A stretch of DNA of 34,857 nt. Origin: a bacterium (lineage in GTDB: Bacteria; T1Sed10-126). The stretch lies in NCBI GenBank assembly GCA_003554945.1, contig PWHN01000010.1, positions 1 to 34,857 of the forward strand. Reading direction: 5' to 3'. A program made the position numbers and the translations under genes. The stretch's first letter is position 1, and every line of letters starts with the position of its first letter. Of the stretch, positions 23,423-32,250 are shown piece after piece. The notes beneath the pieces were generated by a model. That model was not told the origin of the DNA. It worked only from the letters and a program-made list of their open reading frames with translations, and made no database searches.

Positions 23423-24625
23423 ATGAAATTTCCAAAAAAGACTGTAGATGATTTATCTGATTTAAAAGGCAAAAAAGCACTGGTTCGTGTTGATTTTAAC
23501 GTTCCACTTGATGACGACGGACAGGTGGGTGATACGACTCGTCTGGAAGCGGCTGTCCCCACAATAAGTCGTTTGCTGGAGGCTGGCGCTATTCCCGTCT
23601 TGATGAGTCACCTCGGCCGTCCCGGCGGCAAAGTCGTTGAGGAATATCGTCTCGCCCCGGTCGCCGCTCCGCTTGCTGAGTTGCTGGATTGCGAAGTCCG
23701 GACCGCTGACGATACTGTGGGCGAGTCCGCCCGGCAGATGGTTTCCGAGCTGGAAACCGGCCAGGTGGGACTGCTGGAAAATCTTCGCTTCCAATCCGGT
23801 GAAAAAGACAATGACTCCGAGTTTGCCAGCCAGCTCGCAGAATTTGGTGATCTTTTTGTAAGCGACGCTTTTGGAACCGCTCACCGGGCCCATGCCTCAA
23901 TGACCGGTGTCCCGGAGCATCTGCGTCCTGCTGTCGGGGGGTACCTGCTGAAAAGTGAATTTGAAAAATTAACTGAGGCACGGGATAATCCCGAACGTCC
24001 CTTTGTCGCTCTGCTTGGCGGGGCCAAGATAAGTGACAAACTACCTGTGATTGAACATTTTCTTGAAAAGGCCGACGTTGTTCTCGTCGGTGGTGCCATG
24101 GCATACACTTTTGCCGTTGCCCGTGGTGGCGAAGTTGGCGCCTCGATGGTTGAACCTGATTTTATCGACGAGGCTCGCCGCATTCTGGAAAATCGTGACA
24201 ACTATCGTGGCGAGCTTGTTCTTCCTGTTGATAACGTGGTGATGAATACCGACTCTGAGGAGCTTGAAACCCGGGTTACCAAAACTGATGAAATAGCAGA
24301 CGGTTGGGAGGGCATGGATATTGGGCCGCGTACTTTGGAAATGTTCTTAACCCGAATGCGTGTTGCCAAGATGGTCTTCTGGAACGGCCCCTTTGGTGCT
24401 TTTGATTATGCGCCGGAGTTTGCTCAGGGAACTGTTAAGATTGCGGAAGAGCTGGCCGGCCTGGACGCACGTGTTATTGTTGGTGGTGGTGATAGCGCCA
24501 GTGCTGTTAAGAATGCTGGCTTTGCCGATGATTTTTATCACGTCTCAACCGGTGGTGGGGCTTCACTGGAGCTGGTTCGCGGTGAAGAATTGCCCGGGAT
24601 TGAAATCCTCGACGACCTCGAATAA
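23423..24625 (+). CDS. pgk: Phosphoglycerate kinase
   Basis: Transfers phosphate between 1,3-bisphosphoglycerate and ADP. The 400-residue monomeric kinase shows RVDFNVPLDDDG (about 22-33), the substrate motif LMSHLGRPGGK (about 59-69), LLENLRFQSGEKDND, ALLGGAKISDKLPVIE and the nucleotide-binding VIVGGGDSASAV near the C-terminus. It is full length and not fused to TIM. It starts 15 bases after gap. Confidence 0.97.
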   Translation: MKFPKKTVDDLSDLKGKKALVRVDFNVPLDDDGQVGDTTRLEAAVPTISRLLEAGAIPVLMSHLGRPGGKVVEEYRLAPVAAPLAELLDCEVRTADDTVGESARQMVSELETGQVGLLENLRFQSGEKDNDSEFASQLAEFGDLFVSDAFGTAHRAHASMTGVPEHLRPAVGGYLLKSEFEKLTEARDNPERPFVALLGGAKISDKLPVIEHFLEKADVVLVGGAMAYTFAVARGGEVGASMVEPDFIDEARRILENRDNYRGELVLPVDNVVMNTDSEELETRVTKTDEIADGWEGMDIGPRTLEMFLTRMRVAKMVFWNGPFGAFDYAPEFAQGTVKIAEELAGLDARVIVGGGDSASAVKNAGFADDFYHVSTGGGASLELVRGEELPGIEILDDLE

Positions 24626-24840
24626 CTAAAGCACCAGCTCGCCGCATCCTCTGGCTGCGCGAACTTGATTCTGTGTTTGTCATTGCGGGCCTGACCCGCA
24701 CTCCATCTTAAAGGTCTTAAACGGGTTATGAACCGCGCAATATAAAAAAATTGGAAGCTACTAACTAGCTAACTAACAAACTAGCTAACTAACAAACTAG
24801 CTAACTAACAAACTAACCACCAAACGGAGTGTGATTGTTA
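24626..24840. repeat. pgk-tpiA gap with a 16-bp (2 x 8) tandem array
   Basis: A dRS3-like remnant (GTCATTGCGGGCCTGACCCGCACTCCATCTT, an inverted-repeat unit; key arms GCGGGC/GACCCGC) lies near 24677-24707. From 24761 to 24817 the unit AACTAGCTAACTAACA repeats three times with a partial fourth. Each unit is itself two octamers, AACTAGCT and AACTAACA. The array ends about 24 bases before the tpiA start, and the region is otherwise noncoding. Confidence 0.85.
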
Positions 24841-25626
24841 ATGACTCGCCGAAACATGCTGGCCGGGAACTGGAAAATGAATAAGACGATATCCGAAGCT
24901 ATTAATCTTGCAGTCCGGCTAAAATACGCCTGTAATTCAGTTGATGACCGTGACGTTGTTCTCTGCCCCCCCTATACTTCGCTCAAGCCGGTTGCTGAAA
25001 CTGTGGACGAAAGCCCTATTGAAGTTGGAGCGCAAAACATGCACTATGAGCGTTCCGGGGCCTTCACGGGGGAAGTGAGCCCGGACATGATTAAGGACGC
25101 CGGTGCTGACTGGGTTATCCTCGGTCATAGTGAGCGCCGGCAGTATTTTGATGAAAATGAGGAGCTGCTGGCCCGCAAACTCAGGACGGCCTCCGATGAG
25201 GATTTGAAGGTTTTTTACTGTATTGGCGAGACGGAAGAACAGCGTGACGCCGGCCAGGTGGAAGACATATTGAAGACTCAGCTTGAAGCTGCCCTCTCCG
25301 GCTTTGGTTTTGATGATTTTGAAGAATTAGTAATCGCTTATGAACCGGTCTGGGCGATTGGCACCGGTAATACTGCCACGCCCGAGCAGGCCAACGAGGC
25401 ACACGGTGTTATTCGGGATGTTATTTCAAATCTTTTTAATCCCGGCGTTGCCGAGAAAATCCGGGTTATATATGGCGGCAGCGTCAAACCTCATAATGTC
25501 CAGGAGTTGATGGCCCAGCCTGATATTGACGGAGCACTTGTTGGCGGCGCCAGCCTCTCGGCTGATGATTTTGCTGATATTGTAAAATATGATCTTGAGG
25601 ATGAAATTTCTCTCTCGGATCTATAA
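24841..25626 (+). CDS. tpiA: Triosephosphate isomerase
   Basis: Interconverts dihydroxyacetone phosphate and glyceraldehyde-3-phosphate. The 261-residue TIM barrel has catalytic Lys12 in AGNWKMNK, His96 in ILGHSERRQYF, Glu168 in AYEPVWAIGTG, and the phosphate loop IYGGSVKPHN followed by GALVGGASL. ATG 24841 fits the family N-terminus. A TTG two codons earlier (24835) is closer to the GGAG ribosome site (5 versus 11 bases), so the start is not settled. It is separated from pgk by 215 bases that include a tandem repeat. Confidence 0.96.
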   Translation: MTRRNMLAGNWKMNKTISEAINLAVRLKYACNSVDDRDVVLCPPYTSLKPVAETVDESPIEVGAQNMHYERSGAFTGEVSPDMIKDAGADWVILGHSERRQYFDENEELLARKLRTASDEDLKVFYCIGETEEQRDAGQVEDILKTQLEAALSGFGFDDFEELVIAYEPVWAIGTGNTATPEQANEAHGVIRDVISNLFNPGVAEKIRVIYGGSVKPHNVQELMAQPDIDGALVGGASLSADDFADIVKYDLEDEISLSDL

Positions 25627-25975
25627 TAATTAAAGGTACTTGTTTGACGTCTACTCACAATGTCGCATAGTTCGTCATTCCGGGCAAGCGACCGTAGGGA
25701 GCGCGACCCGGAATCCATCTTGAATTGCTCGTCATTCCGGGCGGACCGAGCACTCAATTGAGAGCTCGGAGAACAAGTAACGTTAAATATAGTCTTTTCG
25801 GGTTCAATTGAGTGCTCGGGAAGACCCGGAATCCATCTTGACCTCCCAGTCGTTATTCCGGCCCTTGCGCCGGAATCCAGCTTGAATTTTAGGGGTTAGG
25901 GGGGGCATGATATTTCAGAACATTTTTGAACAGAAAAATATATTTTTCAGACTATACTCAGGTTGTGATTAAATT
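25627..25975. repeat. Intergenic gap with dRS3-like repeats and a 16-bp inverted repeat
   Basis: There is no gene here. At least two dRS3-like units follow the pattern GTCATTCCGG...CCGGAATCCATCTTGA: 25674-25723, and 25732 to about 25840. A related copy, GTTATTCCGG...CCGGAATCCAGCTTGA, lies near 25853-25885. The middle unit contains the perfect inverted repeat CCGAGCACTCAATTGA (25746-25761) and TCAATTGAGTGCTCGG (25804-25819). The secG ribosome site region follows. Confidence 0.8.
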
Positions 25976-26512
25976 ATGTTTGGCTTAACTGGAATTCTTT
26001 TAACTGTTTATGTGATGATTGCTCTCGCCTTAATTATTGTTGTGCTTCTGCAGTCCGACCAGGACATGAATCTGTCCGGTCTCGTTGGTGGGGCCTCGCA
26101 GTCAGCGATGGGCAGCAAACCCCAATCGGTGCTTAGCAAGGCGACGACTGTATTGGCTATTCTTTTCTTTCTTGCTGCCGTGCTCTTTGCGATAATGCCC
26201 GCTGATGAGGAAGGGGCGCTGTCGCCGGACGCTATCCCTGAACGGACTGAGACCGAGGCGCCGCTTGACCCCGGCGTTGCGCCGGACGAACAGCCGGCTG
26301 AAGCTCCTGAAGACGCGGAGGCTATTCCAATGGATCCGGAAGAGATGCCCGAAGATCCCGAAGAGATGCCTGACGATGCTGAGGCAATTCCGATGGATCC
26401 GGAAGAGATGCCCATGCAGCCTGAAGAGCCACCAGAGGAAGTGCCGGCTGAAGAAATACCGATGGAGGACGTTGAGATTCCTGAACCGGAGCCGGAGGCT
26501 CCCGAAGAATAG
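25976..26512 (+). CDS. secG: SecG translocase subunit with a long acidic C-terminal extension
   Basis: A small subunit of the SecYEG channel that aids preprotein movement. Residues 1-75 are a standard SecG: helix 1 (about 4-26), the conserved loop LLQSDQDMNLSGLVGGAS, and helix 2 (about 55-74). SecG normally ends soon after; here about 100 further residues follow, almost only Pro, Glu, Asp, Met, Ala and Ile. They include a near-perfect duplication of DAEAIPMDPEEMP. By SecG topology both termini face the periplasm, so the acidic tail should be extracytoplasmic. It follows tpiA, a widespread order, and precedes the peptide transporter by 2 bases. Confidence 0.93.
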   Translation: MFGLTGILLTVYVMIALALIIVVLLQSDQDMNLSGLVGGASQSAMGSKPQSVLSKATTVLAILFFLAAVLFAIMPADEEGALSPDAIPERTETEAPLDPGVAPDEQPAEAPEDAEAIPMDPEEMPEDPEEMPDDAEAIPMDPEEMPMQPEEPPEEVPAEEIPMEDVEIPEPEPEAPEE

Positions 26513-26514
26513 AC

Positions 26515-28227
26515 GTGTTCCTAAAGCGCAGCGGCCTGTTTGCTGTCTCAGGGTTTCTATTGTCTCTTTTGCTCTCCTTTTTTCTCGTCGGCTGCGCCCC
26601 GCCCACCCCACCTGATAATGTCCTTAACCTGGGGACTATTTCCGCTCCTAAAACTTTCAACCCCGTTACTGCCCGCGAAACATCCAGCACCGATGTTATT
26701 AATCAAATGTTTGTCGGTCTGACTACCACTGATGGTCAGACCGGCGCGGTTGAGCCTGAACTGGCCTCTGATTGGGAGAGCAAGGAAGACGGGCGGGTCT
26801 GGATTTTTACTCTTCACGATGATCTGCGCTGGTCGGACGGCGAGCCACTTACTGCCGCCGACGTTGTCTTTACCTATAATGAGCTTTACCTTAACTTTGA
26901 CATAGACTCCTCAGCCCGCCATTCCCTGCTTATGGACGGCGAGCCGCCGCAGGTTGAAAAGGTTTCCGAACGGCAGGTTAAGTTTACTTATCCTGACCCT
27001 TACGTTCCTTTCCTGCGGGCGGCCAGTAATCCAATTCTTCCGGAACATCTGTTTGCGGACATTTCTCCGGCCGAGTTCAATTACGCCTGGGGAGTAGACA
27101 CTTCGCCCGACGAGTTGGTTGTTAACGGCCCCTTCAAGCTGGGTCGCTACGAATCCGAACAGCGGGTTGTCCTTGAGCGCAACCCCCACTACTATAAGAA
27201 CCAGCTTGACGACGAGCAGTTGCCCCGTCTTGATAAATTAATATTTCATGTGGTGGCAAATACTGATCTGCAGGTCCAGCGTTTTTTGCGCGGCGATCTC
27301 GATGCAATCGGCGTTCAGGCCCAGCTTTATCCAGTCGTCCGGGCCGGTCAGGAGAGAGCAGATTTTGAAATGCACTACAGCGGTCCCGATCTGGGGACGC
27401 TATTTCTGGCTTTTAACATGAACACTACTCCCCATCCCGAAACCGGCGAGACCCATATTCCTGAACACAAGCTTGACTGGTTTAATGACCATCAATTCCG
27501 CCGTGCTGTTGCTTATGCGATTGATCGCCAGATGATTGCTGAAGTTGTTTTTAACCGTCTGGCCTCTCCGGCTCACGGGCCGGTAAGTCCCGCCAACGAA
27601 GAGTTCTACTATCCCGGCTTAAAAGAATATGAACACGACCCTGACAAAGCCCGGGAGATTCTGGAGGAGGCCGGCTACTCTGACCGCAGCGGGGACGGCA
27701 TCATCCAGGACGAAAAGGGGAACCCGGTTAAATTCGTTCTTCTAACCAACGCCGGAGCCGATCAGCGGGTGGCCACCGCTGAAATTATTCGCCAGGATTT
27801 ATCTGATATCGGAATGGATGTCTCCTTCCGCCAGGTCGAGTTTAATACCCTTGTCAGTCAGCTCTCTTCCGACTTCGACTGGGAGGCCGTCGTCATGGGG
27901 TTTACCGGCAGTTTGGAACCACATTTTGGTAGTAATGTCTGGCTCTCCTCGGGTAATTTACACATGTGGCACCCCTACCAGGAGGAGCCTGTTCGGGACT
28001 GGGAACGGGAAATTGACGAGCTCTTTGCTCAGGGCATGCGCACCCTTGAGCCTGAGCGCCGCCGGGAAGTATACTCCCGCTGGCAGCGTATCGTTAATCG
28101 TGAACTTCCCCTGATTTATACTGTCACTTCTGATACAATCCATGCCGTTCATAGCCGGGTTAAAAATGCTCAACCCACGGCTATCGGTGGTCTGACCCAC
28201 AATGTTGAATATCTTGATGTCCGTTGA
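26515..28227 (+). CDS. Peptide ABC transporter substrate-binding lipoprotein (SBP family 5)
   Basis: A 570-residue OppA/DppA-type receptor. The signal peptide with lipobox FFLVGC places the lipid-modified Cys at about 27. The mature part has the family-5 pattern: LNLGTISAPKTFNPVTA, then LASDWESKEDGRVWIFTLHDDLRWSDGEPLTAADVVFTYNEL (quoted for orientation; key residues W-S-D-G-x-P-x-T-A-x-D-V), and AVAYAIDRQMI near 340. The ligand is probably a peptide, though family members also bind other solutes. The start is GTG 26515, two bases after the secG stop, with no strong ribosome site, so it is probably coupled to secG translation. Permease genes follow. Confidence 0.92.
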   Translation: MFLKRSGLFAVSGFLLSLLLSFFLVGCAPPTPPDNVLNLGTISAPKTFNPVTARETSSTDVINQMFVGLTTTDGQTGAVEPELASDWESKEDGRVWIFTLHDDLRWSDGEPLTAADVVFTYNELYLNFDIDSSARHSLLMDGEPPQVEKVSERQVKFTYPDPYVPFLRAASNPILPEHLFADISPAEFNYAWGVDTSPDELVVNGPFKLGRYESEQRVVLERNPHYYKNQLDDEQLPRLDKLIFHVVANTDLQVQRFLRGDLDAIGVQAQLYPVVRAGQERADFEMHYSGPDLGTLFLAFNMNTTPHPETGETHIPEHKLDWFNDHQFRRAVAYAIDRQMIAEVVFNRLASPAHGPVSPANEEFYYPGLKEYEHDPDKAREILEEAGYSDRSGDGIIQDEKGNPVKFVLLTNAGADQRVATAEIIRQDLSDIGMDVSFRQVEFNTLVSQLSSDFDWEAVVMGFTGSLEPHFGSNVWLSSGNLHMWHPYQEEPVRDWEREIDELFAQGMRTLEPERRREVYSRWQRIVNRELPLIYTVTSDTIHAVHSRVKNAQPTAIGGLTHNVEYLDVR

Positions 28228-28252
28228 TCCTTTACGGAAGTTGTGATCCAAC

Positions 28253-29233
28253 TTGGGTAACGTAATACTCCACAGGCTGATAATTGCTGTCTTTCTGCTG
28301 CTGATTGTCACTCTGGTAACTTTTGTTCTTATCCAGATGACTCCCGGCAATTATTTCGATCAGCTGCGCGCCAATCCCCGTATCTCGGAGGAACTGGTTG
28401 AAAGCCTCGAAGAGCGGTATGGTGTCGATGACCCTGTTCTTGTTCAATACGGCCGCTGGCTCGTGAACCTCGCTAGTGGCGATATGGGCTATTCTTTCGG
28501 TCACCAGCGTCCTATCACCGGTCTACTGCTCGAACGGTTTGGCAACACAATTTTTCTTATGCTCGCCTCTCTATTTTTTACCTGGGCTTTTGCGCTCCCT
28601 TTGGGTATCTACGCCGCTGTGCACCACAACCGGATTTTAGACCGTATTTTTTCTTTCTTTGCTTTTATCGGTATGTCCATTCCCAACTTTTTTCTCTGTT
28701 TTTTGCTGCTCTATCTGGCCTCACATTTTTATTTCTGGCCAATTGGCGGCATGACCTCTCCTCACTACGCAGAGCTTGGTCTGTTTGCTCGTCTTGCTGA
28801 TCTTTTTCAGCACATGGCAATCCCGGTCGCTGTCATCGCCACTGGTGCCATGGCCGGTCTTCAACGTATAACTCGCTCCAACATGCTTGAGGTCCTGCGT
28901 CGTCAATACATTCTCTCCGCCCGCGCCCGCGGCTTGCCCGAAAATCGGGTAATTTATCGCCATGCACTTCGTAACGCCGTAAATCCACTGATCACTATTT
29001 TCGGTTACCAGTTCACCACACTGGTTAGCGGTGCCGCTCTCGTTGAAATTATTGCCGGCTGGCCGGGAATGGGGCAGTTGATGCTTGAATCTGTTCAGTC
29101 CCGGGATCAGTTTGTTGTCGTTGGCCTTGTCCTCGCCAGTGGCGTCCTGCTTATTCTCGGAAATCTTGTCGCCGATATTCTGCTGGCTGTTGTTGATCCT
29201 CGTGTCCGCTTCGGAGCCCGTGAAAATGTATAA
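28253..29233 (+). CDS. oppB: Peptide ABC transporter permease, OppB/DppB type
   Basis: An integral-membrane subunit of 326 residues with about six helices. The OppB opening is ILHRLIIAVFLLLIVTLVTF, followed by LIQMTPGNYF. The cytoplasmic EAA-like loop SARARGLPENRVIYRHALRN (about 222-241) contacts the ATPases. The start is TTG 28253; GTG and TTG codons just upstream are out of frame or lead into a stop. It overlaps the next permease gene by 8 bases. Confidence 0.93.
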   Translation: MGNVILHRLIIAVFLLLIVTLVTFVLIQMTPGNYFDQLRANPRISEELVESLEERYGVDDPVLVQYGRWLVNLASGDMGYSFGHQRPITGLLLERFGNTIFLMLASLFFTWAFALPLGIYAAVHHNRILDRIFSFFAFIGMSIPNFFLCFLLLYLASHFYFWPIGGMTSPHYAELGLFARLADLFQHMAIPVAVIATGAMAGLQRITRSNMLEVLRRQYILSARARGLPENRVIYRHALRNAVNPLITIFGYQFTTLVSGAALVEIIAGWPGMGQLMLESVQSRDQFVVVGLVLASGVLLILGNLVADILLAVVDPRVRFGARENV

Positions 29234-30317
29234 ACAAAAATTAGCTGATTTTATCTATTTGTTAAAACAAAACAAACTTTTCGCCGCCGCTCTCTTTACG
29301 CTGGTTTTGCTCTATTTAAGCGCAATCTTTGCCGGCTTTATCTCTCCCTACCGTTACGACAGCGAAGACAGGACAAAATCTTTTCATCCCCCGACCCCTG
29401 TATACTTTACTGACGGTGAGGGTGGGCTTGCCTGGCCCTATGTTAAGGATTATGAGTTCGAATTCGACGACTACCATCGACGTATTTACGAGCCGGTCGA
29501 GGGGAGTCGCAACCGGCTGCAGCTCTTCCCTGAAGGTGAAAAATATAATTTTCTCGGTCTGCTTGAAACTCGCCGCCGTCTTTTTGGAGTCGAAGATGAC
29601 GGCAAAATATATCTCTTTGGCGCTGATTCGCGGGGCCGGGATCTCTTCTCTCGCATTATTTACGGCGGTCGCGTCTCCCTTTCAATTGGCCTCATAGGTG
29701 TCTCTATTTCGCTTCTCTTAGGTCTGCTTATTGGCGGCATATCCGGTTATCTTGGCGGCCTTGTTGATAATTTCATTCAACGTTTAATTGAAGTTATAAT
29801 GCTCGTCCCCGCTTTCTTTTTACTGCTTGCCCTGCGTTCTGCTTTCCCCCTCGACTGGACCTCGGTGCGCGTCTATTTTTTCATCATAATTATTATGAGC
29901 TTTATCGGCTGGGCCTCGCTTGCCCGTGTTATTCGCGGCATGGTTCTTTCCCTGCGTGAAAAACAGTTTGTTGAAGCGGCCCGTGTTTCTGGAGTGCCCG
30001 GCCCGGTTATTTTGATAAAACATATCCTTCCTAACACTGCTTCTTATTTCATTGTCGCCGCCACCGTCTCCATCCCCGGCTACATCCTGGGCGAGTCCGC
30101 CCTCAGCCTGCTGGGGCTCGGTATCCAGGACCCGCACGCCAGCTGGGGCAACCTGCTTCAGGACGCCATGAGTATCTCGCAACTTCAATTACATCCCTGG
30201 GTGCTGCTTCCCGGTCTCTTTATCTTCTTGACTGTCATGAGCTTTAATCTTGTTGGTGATGCTCTGCGCGATATTCTCGACCCCGAGCACGAGGTAAGCG
30301 GTGGTAATCTTGTCTGA
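29226..30317 (+). CDS. oppC: Peptide ABC transporter permease, OppC/DppC type
   Basis: The second permease, 363 residues from ATG 29226 (MYKQKLADF) with GGAG 9 bases upstream. The frame is open back to 29085, but that part is the shadow of oppB. The first helix is at about 18-38. A long extracytoplasmic segment follows (about 40-140, larger than in short DppC), then DSRGRDLFSRIIYGGRVSL, the C-terminal helices, and the EAA loop EAARVSGVPGPVILIKHILPN (quoted in part). It overlaps both neighbours, so translation of the operon is coupled. Confidence 0.93.
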   Translation: MYKQKLADFIYLLKQNKLFAAALFTLVLLYLSAIFAGFISPYRYDSEDRTKSFHPPTPVYFTDGEGGLAWPYVKDYEFEFDDYHRRIYEPVEGSRNRLQLFPEGEKYNFLGLLETRRRLFGVEDDGKIYLFGADSRGRDLFSRIIYGGRVSLSIGLIGVSISLLLGLLIGGISGYLGGLVDNFIQRLIEVIMLVPAFFLLLALRSAFPLDWTSVRVYFFIIIIMSFIGWASLARVIRGMVLSLREKQFVEAARVSGVPGPVILIKHILPNTASYFIVAATVSIPGYILGESALSLLGLGIQDPHASWGNLLQDAMSISQLQLHPWVLLPGLFIFLTVMSFNLVGDALRDILDPEHEVSGGNLV

Positions 30318-31284
30318 ACAACCACTCCTTAAACTCAATGAACTTGCTGTTGAATTTTATCCTAATCGATCGCAGCGGAGTTTTTACGCCGTCTGCCAGG
30401 TCAACCTGGAGCTTGAAAGAGGCGAGGTCATTGGTCTGGTTGGCGAGAGTGGTTGTGGTAAGAGTCTCACAGGCCGCGCCCTGCTTGGCCTGCTGCCGCC
30501 CACCGCCCGCCCGACGGGCAAACTTGAGTTTGACGGCCGCCAGTATCTTATTGGTTCACCGGCTCAGGCACAACTGCGCGGCCGGCGGATAGGAATGATT
30601 TTTCAGGAGCCAACCTCTGCGCTCAATCCTGTCTATACTGTCGGCGATCAGTTGCGTGAGACTCTCTACTGTCTGCGTGGGTTGAAAGGGGAGGAAAACC
30701 GCGCCGTCGGGCTTCAGTTGTTGCGTCGAGTCGAGCTGCCCGAACCTGAAAAGATAATTCAGCAGTATCCGCATCAGCTCTCTGGCGGCCAGCAGCAGCG
30801 TGTATTGATTGCTCTCGCGCTCGCCGGTGAACCGGAGCTGCTGATCGCTGATGAGCCGGCGACGGCTCTTGACGCTCCACTGCGCCGCAAGATTATCGAA
30901 CTTCTGGAAGAGCTGGCTGGCGCTGGATTGAGTGTCCTCTTTATTTCCCATGATCTTTCCCTTATTCGGGAGGTCTGCGAGCGCAGTCTTGTCATGTATT
31001 CCGGCTACAGTGTTGAGGACTGTAGTTTTGATTCCGAAGCAAAACTTGACCACCATCCCTATACGCAGGGATTGCTCGCCACCGCTGATGCCCTGACAGC
31101 GGCCGGCAGTGGTCGCTTACCGGTAATTGAAGGGGAAGTCCCCAGTCCTAAATCACGCCCGTCTGGCTGTCCCTTTTCGCCCCGCTGTGGCGAGAAATTG
31201 GATCAGTGTGATCGGCAGTTCCCACCCGCCGTCTCACGTGGGCCGGGCTTTTTACACTGCTGGGCCAGGGAGGCTGAAAAATAG
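30301..31284 (+). CDS. oppD: Peptide ABC transporter ATPase, OppD/DppD type
   Basis: An ATP-binding subunit of 327 residues. Walker A is GESGCGKS (48-55), the Q-loop is MIFQEPTSALNP, the signature is LSGGQQQRV, Walker B is ELLIADEPATALD, and the switch His is in LFISHDLSL. The C-terminal oligopeptide-transporter domain has the Cys pattern GCPFSPRCGEKLDQC, with a further Cys in FLHCWA. GTG 30301 has an AGG-containing site 6 bases upstream and overlaps oppC by 17 bases. Confidence 0.94.
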   Translation: MVILSEQPLLKLNELAVEFYPNRSQRSFYAVCQVNLELERGEVIGLVGESGCGKSLTGRALLGLLPPTARPTGKLEFDGRQYLIGSPAQAQLRGRRIGMIFQEPTSALNPVYTVGDQLRETLYCLRGLKGEENRAVGLQLLRRVELPEPEKIIQQYPHQLSGGQQQRVLIALALAGEPELLIADEPATALDAPLRRKIIELLEELAGAGLSVLFISHDLSLIREVCERSLVMYSGYSVEDCSFDSEAKLDHHPYTQGLLATADALTAAGSGRLPVIEGEVPSPKSRPSGCPFSPRCGEKLDQCDRQFPPAVSRGPGFLHCWAREAEK

Positions 31285-32072
31285 TGTCTCTGGTTGAAGT
31301 CAAGCATCTGTCCAAGAAATTTTCCGTCGGCCGCAGTCTCTTCTTCCCACCAGAACAGTTTAACGTCGCCGTCGATGACGTTACTCTGCACATTGATCGC
31401 GGCGAGATAATGGGACTGGTTGGCGAGTCCGGCTGTGGTAAGACCACTCTGGCCCGGATATTATTGCATTTGCAATCCCCGGATATGGGCTTTGTAAAGT
31501 TTGACGGCCGTCGGATAGATGACCTTAACGAACGTCAGTTTCGTCCCTTCCGCAAACGAATTCAGGCCGTCTTCCAGGACCCTCGTGAGTCCCTGAATCC
31601 CCGTTACCGGATTCGCAACTCCCTTAATGAAGGGCTTAAGTATCTCTGTGACTGGTCGCCCGGCCGCCGTCGTGAGCGTATTCACAATATGCTTGGCCGC
31701 GTCGGACTTGATACCTCTGTGCTTGACCGCTATCCCCATCAACTTTCCGGTGGCCAGCGCCAGCGCGTTTCGATTGCCAGAGCACTGCTGCCGGAGCCGG
31801 AGTTTATTGTCTGTGATGAGCCGACCAGTGCCCTCGACGTCTCCATTCAGGCCCAGATCGTTAACCTGCTGCTCGAGCTCAAGGAAGAGTATGGCTTGAC
31901 TTACCTCTTCATCAGTCACGATTTAAACCTTGTTCGATTTCTTGGCGATCGCATAGCCGTCATGGACCGCGGTCACATTGTCGAGAAGGGACCCACTGAA
32001 AAAATCTGCAGCACCCCTACCAGTCAAAAAACAAAACGGCTCCTCGACGCCGTCTTTGCTCCCAACTGCTGA
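31284..32072 (+). CDS. oppF: Peptide ABC transporter ATPase, OppF/DppF type, short
   Basis: The second ATPase, 262 residues. Walker A is GESGCGKT (47-54), the Q-loop AVFQDPRESLNPRYRI, the signature LSGGQRQRV, Walker B EFIVCDEPTSALD, and the switch His FISHDLNLV. The GTG start shares one base with the oppD stop (TAGTG). It ends about 30 residues after the D-loop/His region (TKRLLDAVFAPNC) and lacks the Cys-containing C-terminal domain of OppD, so it is shorter than most OppF. The ATPase core is complete. Confidence 0.92.
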   Translation: MSLVEVKHLSKKFSVGRSLFFPPEQFNVAVDDVTLHIDRGEIMGLVGESGCGKTTLARILLHLQSPDMGFVKFDGRRIDDLNERQFRPFRKRIQAVFQDPRESLNPRYRIRNSLNEGLKYLCDWSPGRRRERIHNMLGRVGLDTSVLDRYPHQLSGGQRQRVSIARALLPEPEFIVCDEPTSALDVSIQAQIVNLLLELKEEYGLTYLFISHDLNLVRFLGDRIAVMDRGHIVEKGPTEKICSTPTSQKTKRLLDAVFAPNC

Positions 32073-32220
32073 AATATCTCCATCATCTTCTCAGATCTAA
32101 GCACCTGACCATCCCTGGCTATACCGCTTAATACATAGTTAATTCGGTCAATATATTTGTCTGCGCTTGTCCCTGCTTTCTTGTCCTGCATACGATGTTT
32201 AAAGGCTAACGGTTTTTACT

Positions 32221-32250
32221 ACCAGATTTCGGTTTCTGGTCTTCTTTTTC
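32221..32250 (+). terminator. Possible weak terminator after the peptide transporter operon
   Basis: ACCAGA (32221-32226), an 8-base loop, TCTGGT (32235-32240), then CTTCTTTTTC. The stem is only 6 bp and the T tract is interrupted, and it lies about 150 bases after oppF. Confidence 0.3.

Noticed and set aside
24051-24242. Extra small frames inside pgk and other housekeeping genes on either strand
   Set aside because: They lie wholly within well-supported genes and have no ribosome sites or family features.
32024-32191. Minus-strand 55-codon frame starting ATG at 32191
   Set aside because: It overlaps the end of oppF in antisense, has no clear ribosome site or family match, and lies in a repeat-rich gap. 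Its composition looks protein-like, but that is not enough.
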